A DNA stretch of 64,000 nucleotides from Pseudoxanthomonas sp. X-1 (GCF_020042665.1 NZ_CP083376.1:966001-1030000), one strand, 5' to 3'. Positions 8,827-17,682 are shown, numbered from the stretch's first letter. The notes: generated by a model from the sequence alone, not told the origin. Numbers and translations are program-made.

Positions 8827-8931
8827 CGAAGCGGCGCCCCTTTCCCCAGGTCGGCCGGTAAGATAGCGGCCCTTCCTGGCCCGATGCCAGCGCCCATCCC
8901 GCGCGCGATCGCAGCCGCTGTGCGTGTTTCC

Positions 8932-10284
8932 ATGTCCGCCCCTTCCTTGCCCGCGCCGGGCCTTGCGCACGAGATGCGCAGCACCGGCCGCCTGGCGCTG
9001 CCGCTGGTCATCGGCCATGTCTCGGCCGGCCTGGTCGGCTTTGTCGACAATGTCATCGCCGGTCACCACGGCACCGCCACCCTGGCCGCCGTCACCACCG
9101 GCACCGCGCTGATGTGGCTGCCGCTGATGGTGCCGATCGGCACGCTGGTGGCGCTGGCCGCGTCGGTGTCGCACCACGACGGCGCCGGCGAGCACGACCG
9201 CATCGGTCCGTTGTTCCGCCAGGCGCTGTGGCTGGCGGCGGGGCTGGGGCTGGCGATGTTCGTCTTCCTCAGCCTGATCCCGCGCGCGCTGGCGCCGATG
9301 GGCATCGCGCCGGAGATCGTTCCCGGCGCGCGCGACTTCCTGCACGGCATCCGCTGGGGCATGCCGGCGATGGCGGCCTACCTGTGCATGCGCAACCTCA
9401 GCGAGGGCATGCACTGGACGCTGCCGACGATGGTGCTGGGCTTCGGCGGACTGTTCCTGCTGGCGCCGCTGGGCTATGGGCTGGCGTTCGGCGCCTGGGG
9501 CTTTCCGGCGCTGGGCGCCGGCGGACTGGGCATCGCCTCGGCGGTGATGATGTGGGCGCAGGCGCTGCTGTTCCTCGCCTATCTAGCGCGCGCGAAGCGC
9601 TTCGCACCGCTGGCGCTGTTCGCGCGTTTCGAGCCGCCGCGCTGGTCGCAGATCTCGCCGCTGCTGCGCACCGGGCTGCCGATCGGGGTGACCGTGCTGA
9701 TGGAGGGCGGGCTGTTCATCAGCACCGCGCTGCTGATCGCGCGGCTGGGCGCGGTGCCGGCGGCGGCGCACCAGATCGCGATCAACCTCTCGGCGATCTG
9801 CTTCATGGTGCCGATGGCGCTGGCCGAGGCCACCACGGTGCGCGTGGGCCATGCGCTGGGCCGGCGCGATGCGCACGGCGTGCGTCGCGCGGTGCGCGCC
9901 GGCTACGCCATCGTGCTGGGCACGCAGACCTGTTCGGCGCTGGTGCTGGCGCTGTTCCACAACCAGATCGTGGGCATCTACACCGACGATCTGGCCGTGG
10001 CCGCGCTGGCCGGCAGCCTGCTGGTGCTGGCGGCGATCTTCCAGTTCCCCGACGGCATCCAGGTGATGTCGGCCGGCGCGCTGCGCGGGCTGAAGGACAC
10101 GCGCGTGCCGATGCTGCTGGCGGCCCTGGCCTACTGGGGCATCGGCATGCCGGCCGGGGCGACGCTGGGCCTGGGGCTGGGCTACGGCCCGCGCGGGATG
10201 TGGATCGGCCTCACCATCGGCCTGGCCGCCGCGGCGGTGATGATGGCCCTGCGCCTGCGCCGCAGCACCGCGCGGCTGACATGA
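8932..10284 (+). CDS. MATE-family multidrug efflux transporter (NorM type)
   Basis: A 450-residue inner-membrane protein with about twelve hydrophobic helices in two homologous halves, as expected for MATE exporters, which extrude cationic drugs or metabolites in exchange for Na+ or H+. Family-typical segments are VGFVDNVIAGHHGTATLAAV in helix 1, GLPIGVTVLMEGGLFISTALL at the start of the second half, AAHQIAINLSAICFMVPMAL, and FQFPDGIQVMSAGALRGLKD near the C-terminus. The ATG at 8932 is the first giving a normal N-terminus. It is 105 bases from the divergent DUF3667 gene. Substrate cannot be told. Confidence 0.93.
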   Translation: MSAPSLPAPGLAHEMRSTGRLALPLVIGHVSAGLVGFVDNVIAGHHGTATLAAVTTGTALMWLPLMVPIGTLVALAASVSHHDGAGEHDRIGPLFRQALWLAAGLGLAMFVFLSLIPRALAPMGIAPEIVPGARDFLHGIRWGMPAMAAYLCMRNLSEGMHWTLPTMVLGFGGLFLLAPLGYGLAFGAWGFPALGAGGLGIASAVMMWAQALLFLAYLARAKRFAPLALFARFEPPRWSQISPLLRTGLPIGVTVLMEGGLFISTALLIARLGAVPAAAHQIAINLSAICFMVPMALAEATTVRVGHALGRRDAHGVRRAVRAGYAIVLGTQTCSALVLALFHNQIVGIYTDDLAVAALAGSLLVLAAIFQFPDGIQVMSAGALRGLKDTRVPMLLAALAYWGIGMPAGATLGLGLGYGPRGMWIGLTIGLAAAAVMMALRLRRSTARLT

Positions 10285-10392
10285 GCGTCAGGCCCGCTCG
10301 CTGAACGGCCCCGCCGTGACGTGTGGGGCATGCCGAAGCCCCGCGGGTGCGGCTAAGCTGCCGCACAGTTCCCGAACGAGCCTCCCGCGCCC

Positions 10393-12303
10393 ATGAACCA
10401 GCCCGTCCGCCGCGATCCGATCAGCCGGTTCTTCATCGGCCTGTGGGACGTGATGAATTTCACCCGCCGGCTGATCTTCAACCTGGTCTTCTTCGGCCTG
10501 CTGTTGCTGATCGCGGTGCTGGTGATCGTGGCGCTGGCCAAGGGCGGCGGCCCCAAGCCGCTGCAGGACCGCACCACGCTGGTGATCGCGCCCGACGCGG
10601 CGCTGGTGGAGCAGTACTCCTCCGATCCGGCCAGCCGCGCGCTGTCCAAGGCCTTCGGCCAGGCCGGTGGCGAGGTCCAGTTGCGCGACCTGCTGCGCGC
10701 GCTGGAGACGGCCAAGTCCGACGGCAGGATCGAGCGGGTGTTCGTCGACTTCGACAAGCTGCGGGCCAGCGGCTACGCCTCGCTGCGCGAGGTCGCCGCG
10801 GCGCTGGCCGACCTGCGCGCCTCGGGCAAGCAGATCGTGGCCTTCAGCGAGAACATGAGCCAGGGCCAGTACCTGCTGGCCGCGCAGGCCAACGAGGTCT
10901 ACCTGGATCCGATGGGCAGCGTGGAGATGACCGGCCTGGGCCGCTATCGCCAGTACTACCGCGAGGGCCTGCAGGACAAGCTGGGCGTGGACGTGCACCT
11001 GTTCCGCGTGGGCGAGTACAAGTCCGCCGCCGAGCCCTACATCCTCGACGCCGCCTCGCCCGAGGCCAAGGAAGCCGACCTGTTCTGGATGAACGACGTC
11101 TGGGGCCGCTACCTGGGCGACGTCGCCAAGGCGCGCAAGCTCACCCCCGAGGCGCTCGGCGCCGGCGTGGCCAACATCCCCGCCGAAGTGGCCGCCACCG
11201 GCGGCGATCTGGCCAAGGTCGCCCTGCAGCAGAAGCTGGTCGACGGCCTGAAGACCTGGCAGGACGTGCAGCAGGTGCTGATCGAGCGCGGCGTGGCCGA
11301 GGAGGACGATGCCGACAAGTCCGGCCTGGGCTTCCGTCATGTCACGCTCGAGCAGTACCTGGCCCAGCTGCCGGTCAAGCCGGCCGCGCTGGACGAGCGC
11401 CCGCAGGTGGCCGTGGTGGTGGCCGCCGGCGAGATCAGCTCCGGCGACCAGCCGGCCGGCCGCATCGGCGGGGAGAGCACCTCGGCCCTGCTGCGCGCCG
11501 CGCGCGAGGACGACAAGGTCAAGGCCGTGGTGATGCGCGTGGATTCGCCCGGCGGCGAGGTGTTCCCTTCCGAGCAGATCCGTCGCGAGGTGGTCGCGCT
11601 GCAGGCCGCCGGCAAGCCGGTGGTGGTGTCGATGGGCGACCTGGCCGCCTCGGGCGGCTACTGGATCAGCATGAACGCCGATCGCATCTACGCCGATCCC
11701 TCGACCATCAGCGGCTCGATCGGCATCTTCGGCCTGGTGCCCAACTTCGCGCGCGCGCTGGGCAAGATCGGCGTGCACACCGACGGTGTGGGCACCACGC
11801 CGCTGGCCGGCGCGTTCGACGTGACCAAGCCGATGGATCCGCAGGTGAGCCAGATGATCCAGTCGATCATCAACAAGGGCTACGCCGACTTCACCGGCCG
11901 CGTGGCCGCCGCGCGCCACAAGAGCGTGGAGCAGATCGACCAGATCGCCCGCGGCCGCGTGTGGACCGGCCAGCAGGCCATGGAGCGCGGCCTGGTGGAC
12001 CAGATGGGCGGGCTGAAGGACGCCATCGCCGACGCCGCCGCGCGCGCCAAGCTGGGCGCGGCCGACAAGTATCGCGTGCAGTACGTGGAGAAGGAGCTGT
12101 CGCCGTTCGAGCAGTTCCTGGCCAACGCCGCGGGCAGCCCGATGGGCCAGGCGCTGGTGGGGCGTTCGGACTTCGCCCAGAGCCTGCTGCTCAAGGCGAT
12201 GCCGCACACCGCCGAGCAGCTGAAGTTCGTGCAGGACGCGATGGAGCGCAAGCCCGGCGGCAAGCCGGTCAGCGAGCTGGCGTACTGCTTCTGCGGGCTT
12301 TGA
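10393..12303 (+). CDS. sppA: Signal peptide peptidase SppA, 67K type
   Basis: A 636-residue membrane-anchored serine protease that degrades cleaved signal peptides. One transmembrane helix (about residues 24-48: LIFNLVFFGLLLLIAVLVIVAL) is followed by the tandem peptidase-S49 repeats of the long type. The catalytic Lys210 lies in the first repeat (VGEYKSAAEPY) and the nucleophile Ser420 in the second (LAASGGYWISM), preceded by MRVDSPGGEVFPSEQIR. Both are intact and length is normal. A rho-independent terminator candidate follows at 12350. It stands as a single gene. Confidence 0.95.
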   Translation: MNQPVRRDPISRFFIGLWDVMNFTRRLIFNLVFFGLLLLIAVLVIVALAKGGGPKPLQDRTTLVIAPDAALVEQYSSDPASRALSKAFGQAGGEVQLRDLLRALETAKSDGRIERVFVDFDKLRASGYASLREVAAALADLRASGKQIVAFSENMSQGQYLLAAQANEVYLDPMGSVEMTGLGRYRQYYREGLQDKLGVDVHLFRVGEYKSAAEPYILDAASPEAKEADLFWMNDVWGRYLGDVAKARKLTPEALGAGVANIPAEVAATGGDLAKVALQQKLVDGLKTWQDVQQVLIERGVAEEDDADKSGLGFRHVTLEQYLAQLPVKPAALDERPQVAVVVAAGEISSGDQPAGRIGGESTSALLRAAREDDKVKAVVMRVDSPGGEVFPSEQIRREVVALQAAGKPVVVSMGDLAASGGYWISMNADRIYADPSTISGSIGIFGLVPNFARALGKIGVHTDGVGTTPLAGAFDVTKPMDPQVSQMIQSIINKGYADFTGRVAAARHKSVEQIDQIARGRVWTGQQAMERGLVDQMGGLKDAIADAAARAKLGAADKYRVQYVEKELSPFEQFLANAAGSPMGQALVGRSDFAQSLLLKAMPHTAEQLKFVQDAMERKPGGKPVSELAYCFCGL

Positions 12304-12349
12304 GGCCTCCGGCCGGTCGGGTTCGACCGGCGCGGTGCGGGTGAGCGCG

Positions 12350-12371
12350 AAGGCGGGCCTCGGCCCGCCTT
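12350..12371. terminator. Rho-independent terminator candidate after sppA
   Basis: A nine-base-pair GC-rich stem (AAGGCGGGC with GCCCGCCTT) around a CTCG loop, followed by TGTGTT. It sits between the convergent sppA and the small lipoprotein gene and could serve both strands, since the stem starts with AA and ends with TT. Confidence 0.7.
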
Positions 12372-12417
12372 TGTGTTGGCGCCAGGACGATGCGCGGCGC
12401 TGGGGACCGTCCGGCCG

Positions 12418-12639
12418 CTATTGCGTCGCCGCTTCGATCTGCCTGGCCTGGGCGTCCTGGGCCTGCTGCAGCTGGCCTTCGACCGCCTTGGCACGGTCCA
12501 GCGGCCGGTGCAGTGCCTGCGCGGCGGCGCTGCGCGGCGCCGGCGGTTTGTCCGGTTGCGGTGCGGCCGGTGGGCTGCAGGCGGCCAGCGTGCCCAGGCA
12601 CGCGGCGAACAGGACACGATGGAGCGGTGATGCGGCCAT
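12418..12639 (-). CDS. Small predicted lipoprotein
   Basis: A 73-residue protein with a bacterial lipoprotein signal: a hydrophobic stretch HRVLFAACLGTLAAC with lipobox LAAC and the acylated Cys at residue 21, then a Pro-rich linker (SPPAAPQPDKPPAPR) and a hydrophilic helix (DRAKAVEGQLQQAQDAQ). No domain is recognisable. A helical lipoprotein of this size could be an envelope spacer, but that is only analogy. The lipobox and the placement between two terminator-separated units support a real gene. Confidence 0.65.
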   Translation of the reverse strand: MAASPLHRVLFAACLGTLAACSPPAAPQPDKPPAPRSAAAQALHRPLDRAKAVEGQLQQAQDAQARQIEAATQ

Positions 12640-12699
12640 GGCGGCTGCCTCGCGATGGATGCATGGCTATCCTACGCCGATGCCCCCGCCGAGCCGCCC

Positions 12700-13110
12700 A
12701 TGCCATCCGGATACACGCTGATCGAAGCCATCCCCGGCGTCGAGGTCTACCGCGCGCTGCGCGTCGGCGCGGGCCTGAGCGCGAAGACCGCCGACGCCGC
12801 GGCGCGCGGACTGCCCAACTCCTGCTTCGCCGTGCAGGTGCTGCATGACGGCGTGCCGGTGGGCATGGGGCGCGTGATCGGCGACGGCGGCTGCTTCTAC
12901 CAGGTGGTCGACATCGCGGTGCTGCCGGCGCATCAGGGCCAGGGCCTGGGCAAGCGCATCATGGACGCGATCAGCGCGTACCTGCGCGACCGGGTGCCGG
13001 CCAGTGCCTACGTCAGCCTGATCGCCGACGGTCAGGCGCATCGGCTGTATGCGCAGTATGGGTTCGCCGCGACCGCGCCGGCCTCGATCGGCATGGCGCT
13101 GGTGCGCTGA
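12700..13110 (+). CDS. GNAT-family N-acetyltransferase
   Basis: A 136-residue acetyltransferase. The acetyl-CoA-binding motif A is clear: VVDIAVLPAHQGQGLGKRIMDAI, with the Q/R-x-x-G-x-G/A element as HQGQGLG. It is followed by the C-terminal AHRLYAQYGFAATAP segment typical of GNATs. The frame extends to an ATG at 12655, but the fold begins at PSGYTLIEAIPG, so I chose ATG 12700; neither has a good ribosome site. The acceptor is unknown. It is 11 bases upstream of the SDR gene and probably cotranscribed. Confidence 0.85.
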   Translation: MPSGYTLIEAIPGVEVYRALRVGAGLSAKTADAAARGLPNSCFAVQVLHDGVPVGMGRVIGDGGCFYQVVDIAVLPAHQGQGLGKRIMDAISAYLRDRVPASAYVSLIADGQAHRLYAQYGFAATAPASIGMALVR

Positions 13111-13121
13111 AGGAGAACGCG

Positions 13122-13901
13122 ATGTCGCACCCACAACGCTGGCGCCTGGACGGACAGCTGGCCCTGGTGACCGGCGCCAGCGCCGGGATCGGCCTGGCCG
13201 CCGCCGCCGAGCTGCTCGCGCTCGGTGCCGACGTGCTGCTGGTCGCGCGCGACGCCGATGCGCTGGAGGCGGCGCGCGACGAACTCACCGATGCCCATCC
13301 GGAGCGGATGATCGAGGGCTTCGCCGCGGACGTGGCCGACGACGAGGAGCGGCGCGCGCTGCTGGACTGGGTCGAGGACCAGGGTGAGGGCCTGCACATC
13401 CTGGTCAACACCGTCGGCGCGGGGGCCAACGGCAGCCTGCTGGACCTGGACGAAGCGACCTGGCGGGCGGTGTTCGAGACCGGGCTGTTCTCCGCCTTCG
13501 AACTGTGCCGCTACGCGCAGCCGCTGCTGGCGCGGCACCCGGCCAGCAGCATCGTCAACGTGGGCGCGGCCAGCGGCCTGCGCGCGGTGCGCGGCGCCAC
13601 GGTCGAGGGCATGGCCAAGGCCGCGCTGCACCAGATGACGCGCAGCCTGGCGGTGGAATGGGCGCAGGACGGCATCCGCGTCAACGCGGTCGCGCCCTGG
13701 GCCATCCGCACGCCACGCACCGCCGCGCGCCTGACCTCGCCGGCACAGCACGAGCGGGTGCTGGCGCGCACCCCGCTGCGGCGCCTGGGCGAAGCGGAGG
13801 AGGTGGCCGGCGCGATCGCCTTCCTGTGCCTGCCGACGGCGGCCTACATCACCGGCGTCTGCCTGGAGGTCGACGGCGGCTTCGGCTGCAGCGGCTTCTA
13901 G
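13122..13901 (+). CDS. SDR-family protein, tropinone-reductase-like, lacking catalytic Ser and Tyr
   Basis: A 259-residue short-chain dehydrogenase/reductase fold. The NAD(P)-binding TGASAGIG motif (residues 17-24), the N-T-V-G turn at 96-99 and the C-terminal ITGVCLEVDGGFGCSGF are normal. However, the active-site tetrad is broken. The Tyr of YxxxK is Glu162 (EGMAK, Lys166 kept), and 13 residues earlier, where the catalytic Ser belongs, is Ala149 (VGAASG). The rest is well preserved, so it probably folds and may bind cofactor but cannot use ordinary SDR chemistry. A ribosome site AAGGAGAA precedes the ATG. It is probably in one unit with the upstream acetyltransferase. Confidence 0.85.
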   Translation: MSHPQRWRLDGQLALVTGASAGIGLAAAAELLALGADVLLVARDADALEAARDELTDAHPERMIEGFAADVADDEERRALLDWVEDQGEGLHILVNTVGAGANGSLLDLDEATWRAVFETGLFSAFELCRYAQPLLARHPASSIVNVGAASGLRAVRGATVEGMAKAALHQMTRSLAVEWAQDGIRVNAVAPWAIRTPRTAARLTSPAQHERVLARTPLRRLGEAEEVAGAIAFLCLPTAAYITGVCLEVDGGFGCSGF

Positions 13902-13937
13902 CCAGCACGCGCGAATCCCTCCGCTCGCAGCGATCAG

Positions 13938-13962
13938 CTCCCCTTCGCTACGCGAAAGGGAG
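13938..13962. terminator. Hairpin between convergent genes, possible bidirectional terminator
   Basis: CTCCCCTTCGC and GCGAAAGGGAG form an 11-base stem with one mismatch around a TAC loop, between the stop codons of the SDR gene and the DUF2894 gene. There is no strong T-run on the plus side. Confidence 0.5.
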
Positions 13963-13980
13963 GGGCAGACGCGCTAGGTG

Positions 13981-14706
13981 TCAGGCGGGCTTTTTGCGGG
14001 CGCGGCTGCGTGAGGGTTTGGAGGGCCTGGCGCCGCTGGGGAGGCGGGGGGCGTCGGCGTCGGGGTCGGCGCCGCCCTGCAGCTGGGCCATCCATGACAG
14101 CGCATCGACATAGCCGAGGAAGTGCCGCAGATAGCCAGGCGCGATGTCGTGCATCAGCGTCAGTGCGCGGTGGACCAGCAGGTGCGAGTTGAGCGGGCCC
14201 GCGTCTTCCGGCGCCGGCTCCAGCGACTGGCGCAGCTGGCGCGCGGTGCGCACTTCCTCCCACAGGCGCTGGAACTCGTCCAGCGCCGGCAGCTGCGGAT
14301 AGTGCGCCGCGGCAGGTGGCATCGTTGCCGCGTCGGCCGCGGCGCCCGCGCCGGCATCGGGCGCGGTGCCAGGCCGTGTTCCCACCTGAGACGCGGCGTG
14401 GGCCTCATCACGCGCGGCAAATCGCTGCTGCGCGCCGGCGTTCAGGGCATCGAGCAGTTCGGCCAGCGGGCCGGCCTCGCTCACCGCCTGTGTGGCGGAC
14501 TTGCGCCTGCGCGCCCGGGCCTGCCCGATGCGCGTGCGGTACTCGGCCAGCAGCGCGTCCAGGCGCGCCTCCAGCAAGGCGCGGGTCGCGCCGGTCTGCG
14601 CCTGCGTGCGCGTGGCCAACGCATCGAGCAGGGCGAAGCGCACCGGATCGATGCGGTCGGCGCCCTGCGCGCGCCAGCGTTCCAGTTGGCCCAGCACCGC
14701 GTGCAC
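13981..14706 (-). CDS. DUF2894 protein of the MotAB-like envelope operon
   Basis: A 241-residue soluble protein that I recognise as DUF2894. The N-terminal 70 residues are helical and end in a basic patch (RIGQARARRRKSA). The middle (about 105-135) is a low-complexity Ala/Gly/Asp linker, the second half contains the helical segment ALDEFQRLWEEVRTARQLRQ and SHLLVHRALTLMHDIAPGYL, and the tail is basic (SKPSRSRARKKPA). No membrane segment or enzymatic motif is visible. It starts with GTG at 14706, one base past the stop of the OmpA/MotB-like gene, so it is the last gene of the four-gene operon. Role unknown; a cytoplasmic accessory is inferred. Confidence 0.75.
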   Translation of the reverse strand: MHAVLGQLERWRAQGADRIDPVRFALLDALATRTQAQTGATRALLEARLDALLAEYRTRIGQARARRRKSATQAVSEAGPLAELLDALNAGAQQRFAARDEAHAASQVGTRPGTAPDAGAGAAADAATMPPAAAHYPQLPALDEFQRLWEEVRTARQLRQSLEPAPEDAGPLNSHLLVHRALTLMHDIAPGYLRHFLGYVDALSWMAQLQGGADPDADAPRLPSGARPSKPSRSRARKKPA

Positions 14707-14707
14707 G

Positions 14708-15328
14708 TCAGGGCGTCGCGGCGGTCTTGGACGGACGCGGCATCGGCGCGATCTCCACGCGGCGGTTGCGCGCGCGGCCCTCGGCGTCGTCGTTGGAGGC
14801 GACCGGCTGTTCAGAGCCGAAGGCCGCGGCGAACACGGAAGAAGCCGGCACGCCCTCGGCGATCAGCGTGCGCGTCACCGTCAGCGCGCGCTGGGCGGAG
14901 AGTTCCCAGTTGTCGGCGTAGTGCAGGTTGTCGTCGTGGATCGGGCGGTCGTCGGTGAAGCCGCTGACCATCAGCACTTCGTCGCGCGCGTGCAGGTACT
15001 GGCGCAGCGGCGCGGCCAGGCTGTGCAGCACCTCGCGTCCCTCCGGCTGCAGCTGGTCGGAGTTGAGCGCGAACAGCACGTTGCCGCGGATGCCGATGCG
15101 GCCATCGACGATGGTGACCCGGCCGGCGGCCAGGGGCCCGGCCAGCGCCTGTTCCAGCGCCTGGCGCCGGTGCGCCTCCTCGTCCAGCTTGCTCGACAGC
15201 TGCAGCTGCACGGCGATCACGCCGACCAGAATCAGCACGAAGGCGCCCAGCAGCACCGACATCAGATCGCCGAACGCCGCCCACACCGGCGTGCCGGCGC
15301 CTTCGTCCAGCTCGATCTCGCCACTCAC
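14708..15328 (-). CDS. MotB/ZorB-like OmpA-family peptidoglycan-binding protein
   Basis: A 206-residue protein with one N-terminal membrane helix and a C-terminal OmpA domain. The helix reads WAAFGDLMSVLLGAFVLIL, which closely matches the MotB helix pattern (F-A-D-L-M-T...), placing Asp21 at the position of the MotB proton-carrying Asp. The OmpA domain (about 75-195) has ALNSDQLQPEGREVL, SGFTDDRP, NWELSAQRALTVTR and the NRRVEI end, the set that binds diaminopimelate in peptidoglycan. GTG start at 15328 overlaps the upstream DUF802 stop (GTGA). Together with DUF802 it should form an ion-driven stator-like complex; this is inferred from architecture. Confidence 0.85.
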   Translation of the reverse strand: MSGEIELDEGAGTPVWAAFGDLMSVLLGAFVLILVGVIAVQLQLSSKLDEEAHRRQALEQALAGPLAAGRVTIVDGRIGIRGNVLFALNSDQLQPEGREVLHSLAAPLRQYLHARDEVLMVSGFTDDRPIHDDNLHYADNWELSAQRALTVTRTLIAEGVPASSVFAAAFGSEQPVASNDDAEGRARNRRVEIAPMPRPSKTAATP

Positions 15329-17682
15329 GCCGCCGTGCTCCTGGCATCGCCCAGCTGGCGCAGGTCCTCGATGATCTGGCGCTGCGAGAGCAGGCTCAGG
15401 TCGATCACTTCGCGCGCCTGGGCCACGTAGTAGGCCAGCTGCTCATCGCTGCGCGCCAGCGACTTGTCCAGCGCCTGCTCGATGCCATGCAGGCGCTCGG
15501 TCAGCTCCGCATTGGCCTGGCCGAACTGCGCCACCGCCGCGCCGAAGGCATCGCCCAGGCTGGCCACTTCCGTGGCGCTGGCGCCGACCTGCGCGGCGGC
15601 CTGCTCCAGCTTGCCGGTCTGCGCCTCGACATGGTCGGTGAAGCGCGTGCCGACGCGTTCCAGCAGCTGCGCCGAGGTGGAGACCAGGGCGTCGATCGCG
15701 CCGCGCTGCTCGGTGGAGGCGTGGTTGACCGCGTTCAGCAGCGTATCCAGCGTGGACATCAGCTGGTTGCGCTCGGCCAGCAGCTCGGTGTCGCGCACCA
15801 TGGAGTCGGAGAGCTTCTGGCGCAGTTCGGCGATGACCTCGGCCGCCGCGCGCGGCGCCTCGGCGGCGGCATCGACCAGGCGCGTGATCTGGGCGATCGT
15901 CTCCTGCGCATGCGTCTGCGCCTGGCCGGTGATCGCCTCGGCGGTCTGCGCCAGAGTGTCGCAGATGGCCTGCTGGCGCTGCGCGGTCTCGGCACCGGCC
16001 TGCCGCCATTCCTCGCGCAGGGCCTGATGGGTGGAGGCGAGCGCCTCGGACCAGGCGGCCAGGCGCTGCCCGTCCTGGGCGGCCAGCGCGTCCTGCAGCG
16101 CGGTGTGCGAGCGGGTCAGGGCCTCGGCCACGGTGGCGGTGTGCTGGTCGAAGGCCGCGGCTGCCTCGCGCAGCTGGCGCGCGTGTTGTTCGGCCTGTTG
16201 CGCCAGCGCGTCGCGCAGCTGCTGCCGGGTGTCGTCGGCGTTGCGTGCCAGGTCGCCGGCGTGCGCCTCGAAGGCGCTCGCGGTCTCGGCGCCGTGGCGC
16301 GCGAATGCGGCACTGGCCGCCTCGAGCTGCGCGCTGCCGCGTTCGGCCTGGGCGGTGAGCGTGTCGTGCAGCTGCGCCTGCGCCTGGCGGGCGTGGTCCA
16401 GCAGCGCGGCGGTGTGGGCCTGGAACGCACTGCCGGCCTGCTCCAGCGCCTGCGCGTGCTGCGCGGCCTGGGCCGCGTGCAGCTCGCGCTGCTGGGCCAG
16501 GGCCTGGGTCCACTGCGTGTCGAGCTGCTGCGCGGTGCCGTCCAGGCGCGCGCCGATGGCATCGACGGTGCGCGTGGCGTGCGTGGACAGCGCCTGGCCG
16601 GCACCGTCCAGCGCCTGCTGCAGCGCGAGCACCTGCGCGGCATGGGCCTGGCGCTGGGTGTCGAGCGCGGCGGTCCAGCTGTCGCGGGCGGCGCTGGTGG
16701 CGCCGGCGAAGCCCCTGTCCAGCGCGTCCAGCTGCTGCTGCACCGCGTCGCGCACGCTGGCCTGCAGCGTCTGCGCGTCGCGCGCCAGTCCGGTGAGGGT
16801 GCGTTCGACCACCGGCTGCAGCGCGGCGTTCACCGCCTGCGCGCTGTCGGCGACGCTGGCGGCCAGGGCGCGGGCGAGCACCTCGCTCAGCTGCGCGTGC
16901 GCGGCCTCGGTGCGGGCGTGCAGCACCTCGTGGCGTTCGACCAGCTGCGCGTGGGTGCTGCTGCTGTGGGTCTGGATGGTCTGCATCAGCGCGCCGAGCT
17001 GCTCGATCAGCTGCGGCATCAGCGCGGTCTGCGCCTGCTGCAGGCGGAAGGCTTCCTCCTGGCGATGCGCGCGCGAATGCGGGTGCAGCGAGGTGGCGAT
17101 GGCCGCATCCAGCTGCTGCACGGCTTCCAGGCGCTCGCGCCGGCACAGCGCCGAGAGCAGGCCCAGCATCGCCGAGGTCGCCACGCCGGCGATCGAGGTG
17201 CCGAAGGCGAAGCCCAGGCCCTTCACCGGCGCGGCCAGCGAGCCGCGCATGGCCTGCAGGTCGATCGCGCTCTCCAGCGCCAGGCCGGTGCCGCGCAGCG
17301 TGGCCATCATGCCCAGCAGCGTGCCGAGCATGCCCAGCAGCACCAGCAGGCCGGTCAGGTACGGCGTCAGCGTCGGCGCGGGCAGGGCCACGCGCGCGCC
17401 CTCGATGCGCAGGCGCACGGGCTGGCGCAGGCCGGGGGCGAGGCGTTCGAGCCATGCCGGGATGCCGGCGGCCGCGGTGGGGTCCTCGCGCAGGGCCAGT
17501 TCCAGCGAGCGCGTGGCCTGGCGGTAGCGGTAAAGCTCGATCGCGCCGGCGATGTAGCAGGCGGCGATCACCAGCGACACGGCCACGCCCAGGGCGTTGT
17601 TGCCGAGGTAGCCGGCGCCGACCCAGCCCACCGCGAGCAGGCCCAGGAGGAAGACGATGAGGTTCAGGACGGTTCTTGGCAT
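15325..17682 (-). CDS. DUF802 protein: MotA/TolQ/ZorA-like channel with long helical tail
   Basis: A 785-residue membrane protein. Four hydrophobic helices lie in the first 180 residues: about 6-24, 31-49, 106-127 (TGLLVLLGMLGTLLGMMATL) and 155-180 (GLGFAFGTSIAGVATSAMLG). Spacing and Gly/Thr/Ala-rich sequence of the last two resemble MotA/TolQ/ExbB helices that line the ion channel. The remaining 600 residues are Ala/Gln/His/Glu-rich amphipathic helix with recurring QLxxALAQQ-type phrases and no further membrane segment, so a long cytoplasmic coiled-coil or helical tail. It overlaps the upstream DUF3348 gene by 19 bases and the downstream MotB-like gene by 4. Function is unknown; an ion channel using Asp21 of the partner is inferred. 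Confidence 0.8.
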   Translation of the reverse strand: MPRTVLNLIVFLLGLLAVGWVGAGYLGNNALGVAVSLVIAACYIAGAIELYRYRQATRSLELALREDPTAAAGIPAWLERLAPGLRQPVRLRIEGARVALPAPTLTPYLTGLLVLLGMLGTLLGMMATLRGTGLALESAIDLQAMRGSLAAPVKGLGFAFGTSIAGVATSAMLGLLSALCRRERLEAVQQLDAAIATSLHPHSRAHRQEEAFRLQQAQTALMPQLIEQLGALMQTIQTHSSSTHAQLVERHEVLHARTEAAHAQLSEVLARALAASVADSAQAVNAALQPVVERTLTGLARDAQTLQASVRDAVQQQLDALDRGFAGATSAARDSWTAALDTQRQAHAAQVLALQQALDGAGQALSTHATRTVDAIGARLDGTAQQLDTQWTQALAQQRELHAAQAAQHAQALEQAGSAFQAHTAALLDHARQAQAQLHDTLTAQAERGSAQLEAASAAFARHGAETASAFEAHAGDLARNADDTRQQLRDALAQQAEQHARQLREAAAAFDQHTATVAEALTRSHTALQDALAAQDGQRLAAWSEALASTHQALREEWRQAGAETAQRQQAICDTLAQTAEAITGQAQTHAQETIAQITRLVDAAAEAPRAAAEVIAELRQKLSDSMVRDTELLAERNQLMSTLDTLLNAVNHASTEQRGAIDALVSTSAQLLERVGTRFTDHVEAQTGKLEQAAAQVGASATEVASLGDAFGAAVAQFGQANAELTERLHGIEQALDKSLARSDEQLAYYVAQAREVIDLSLLSQRQIIEDLRQLGDARSTAA

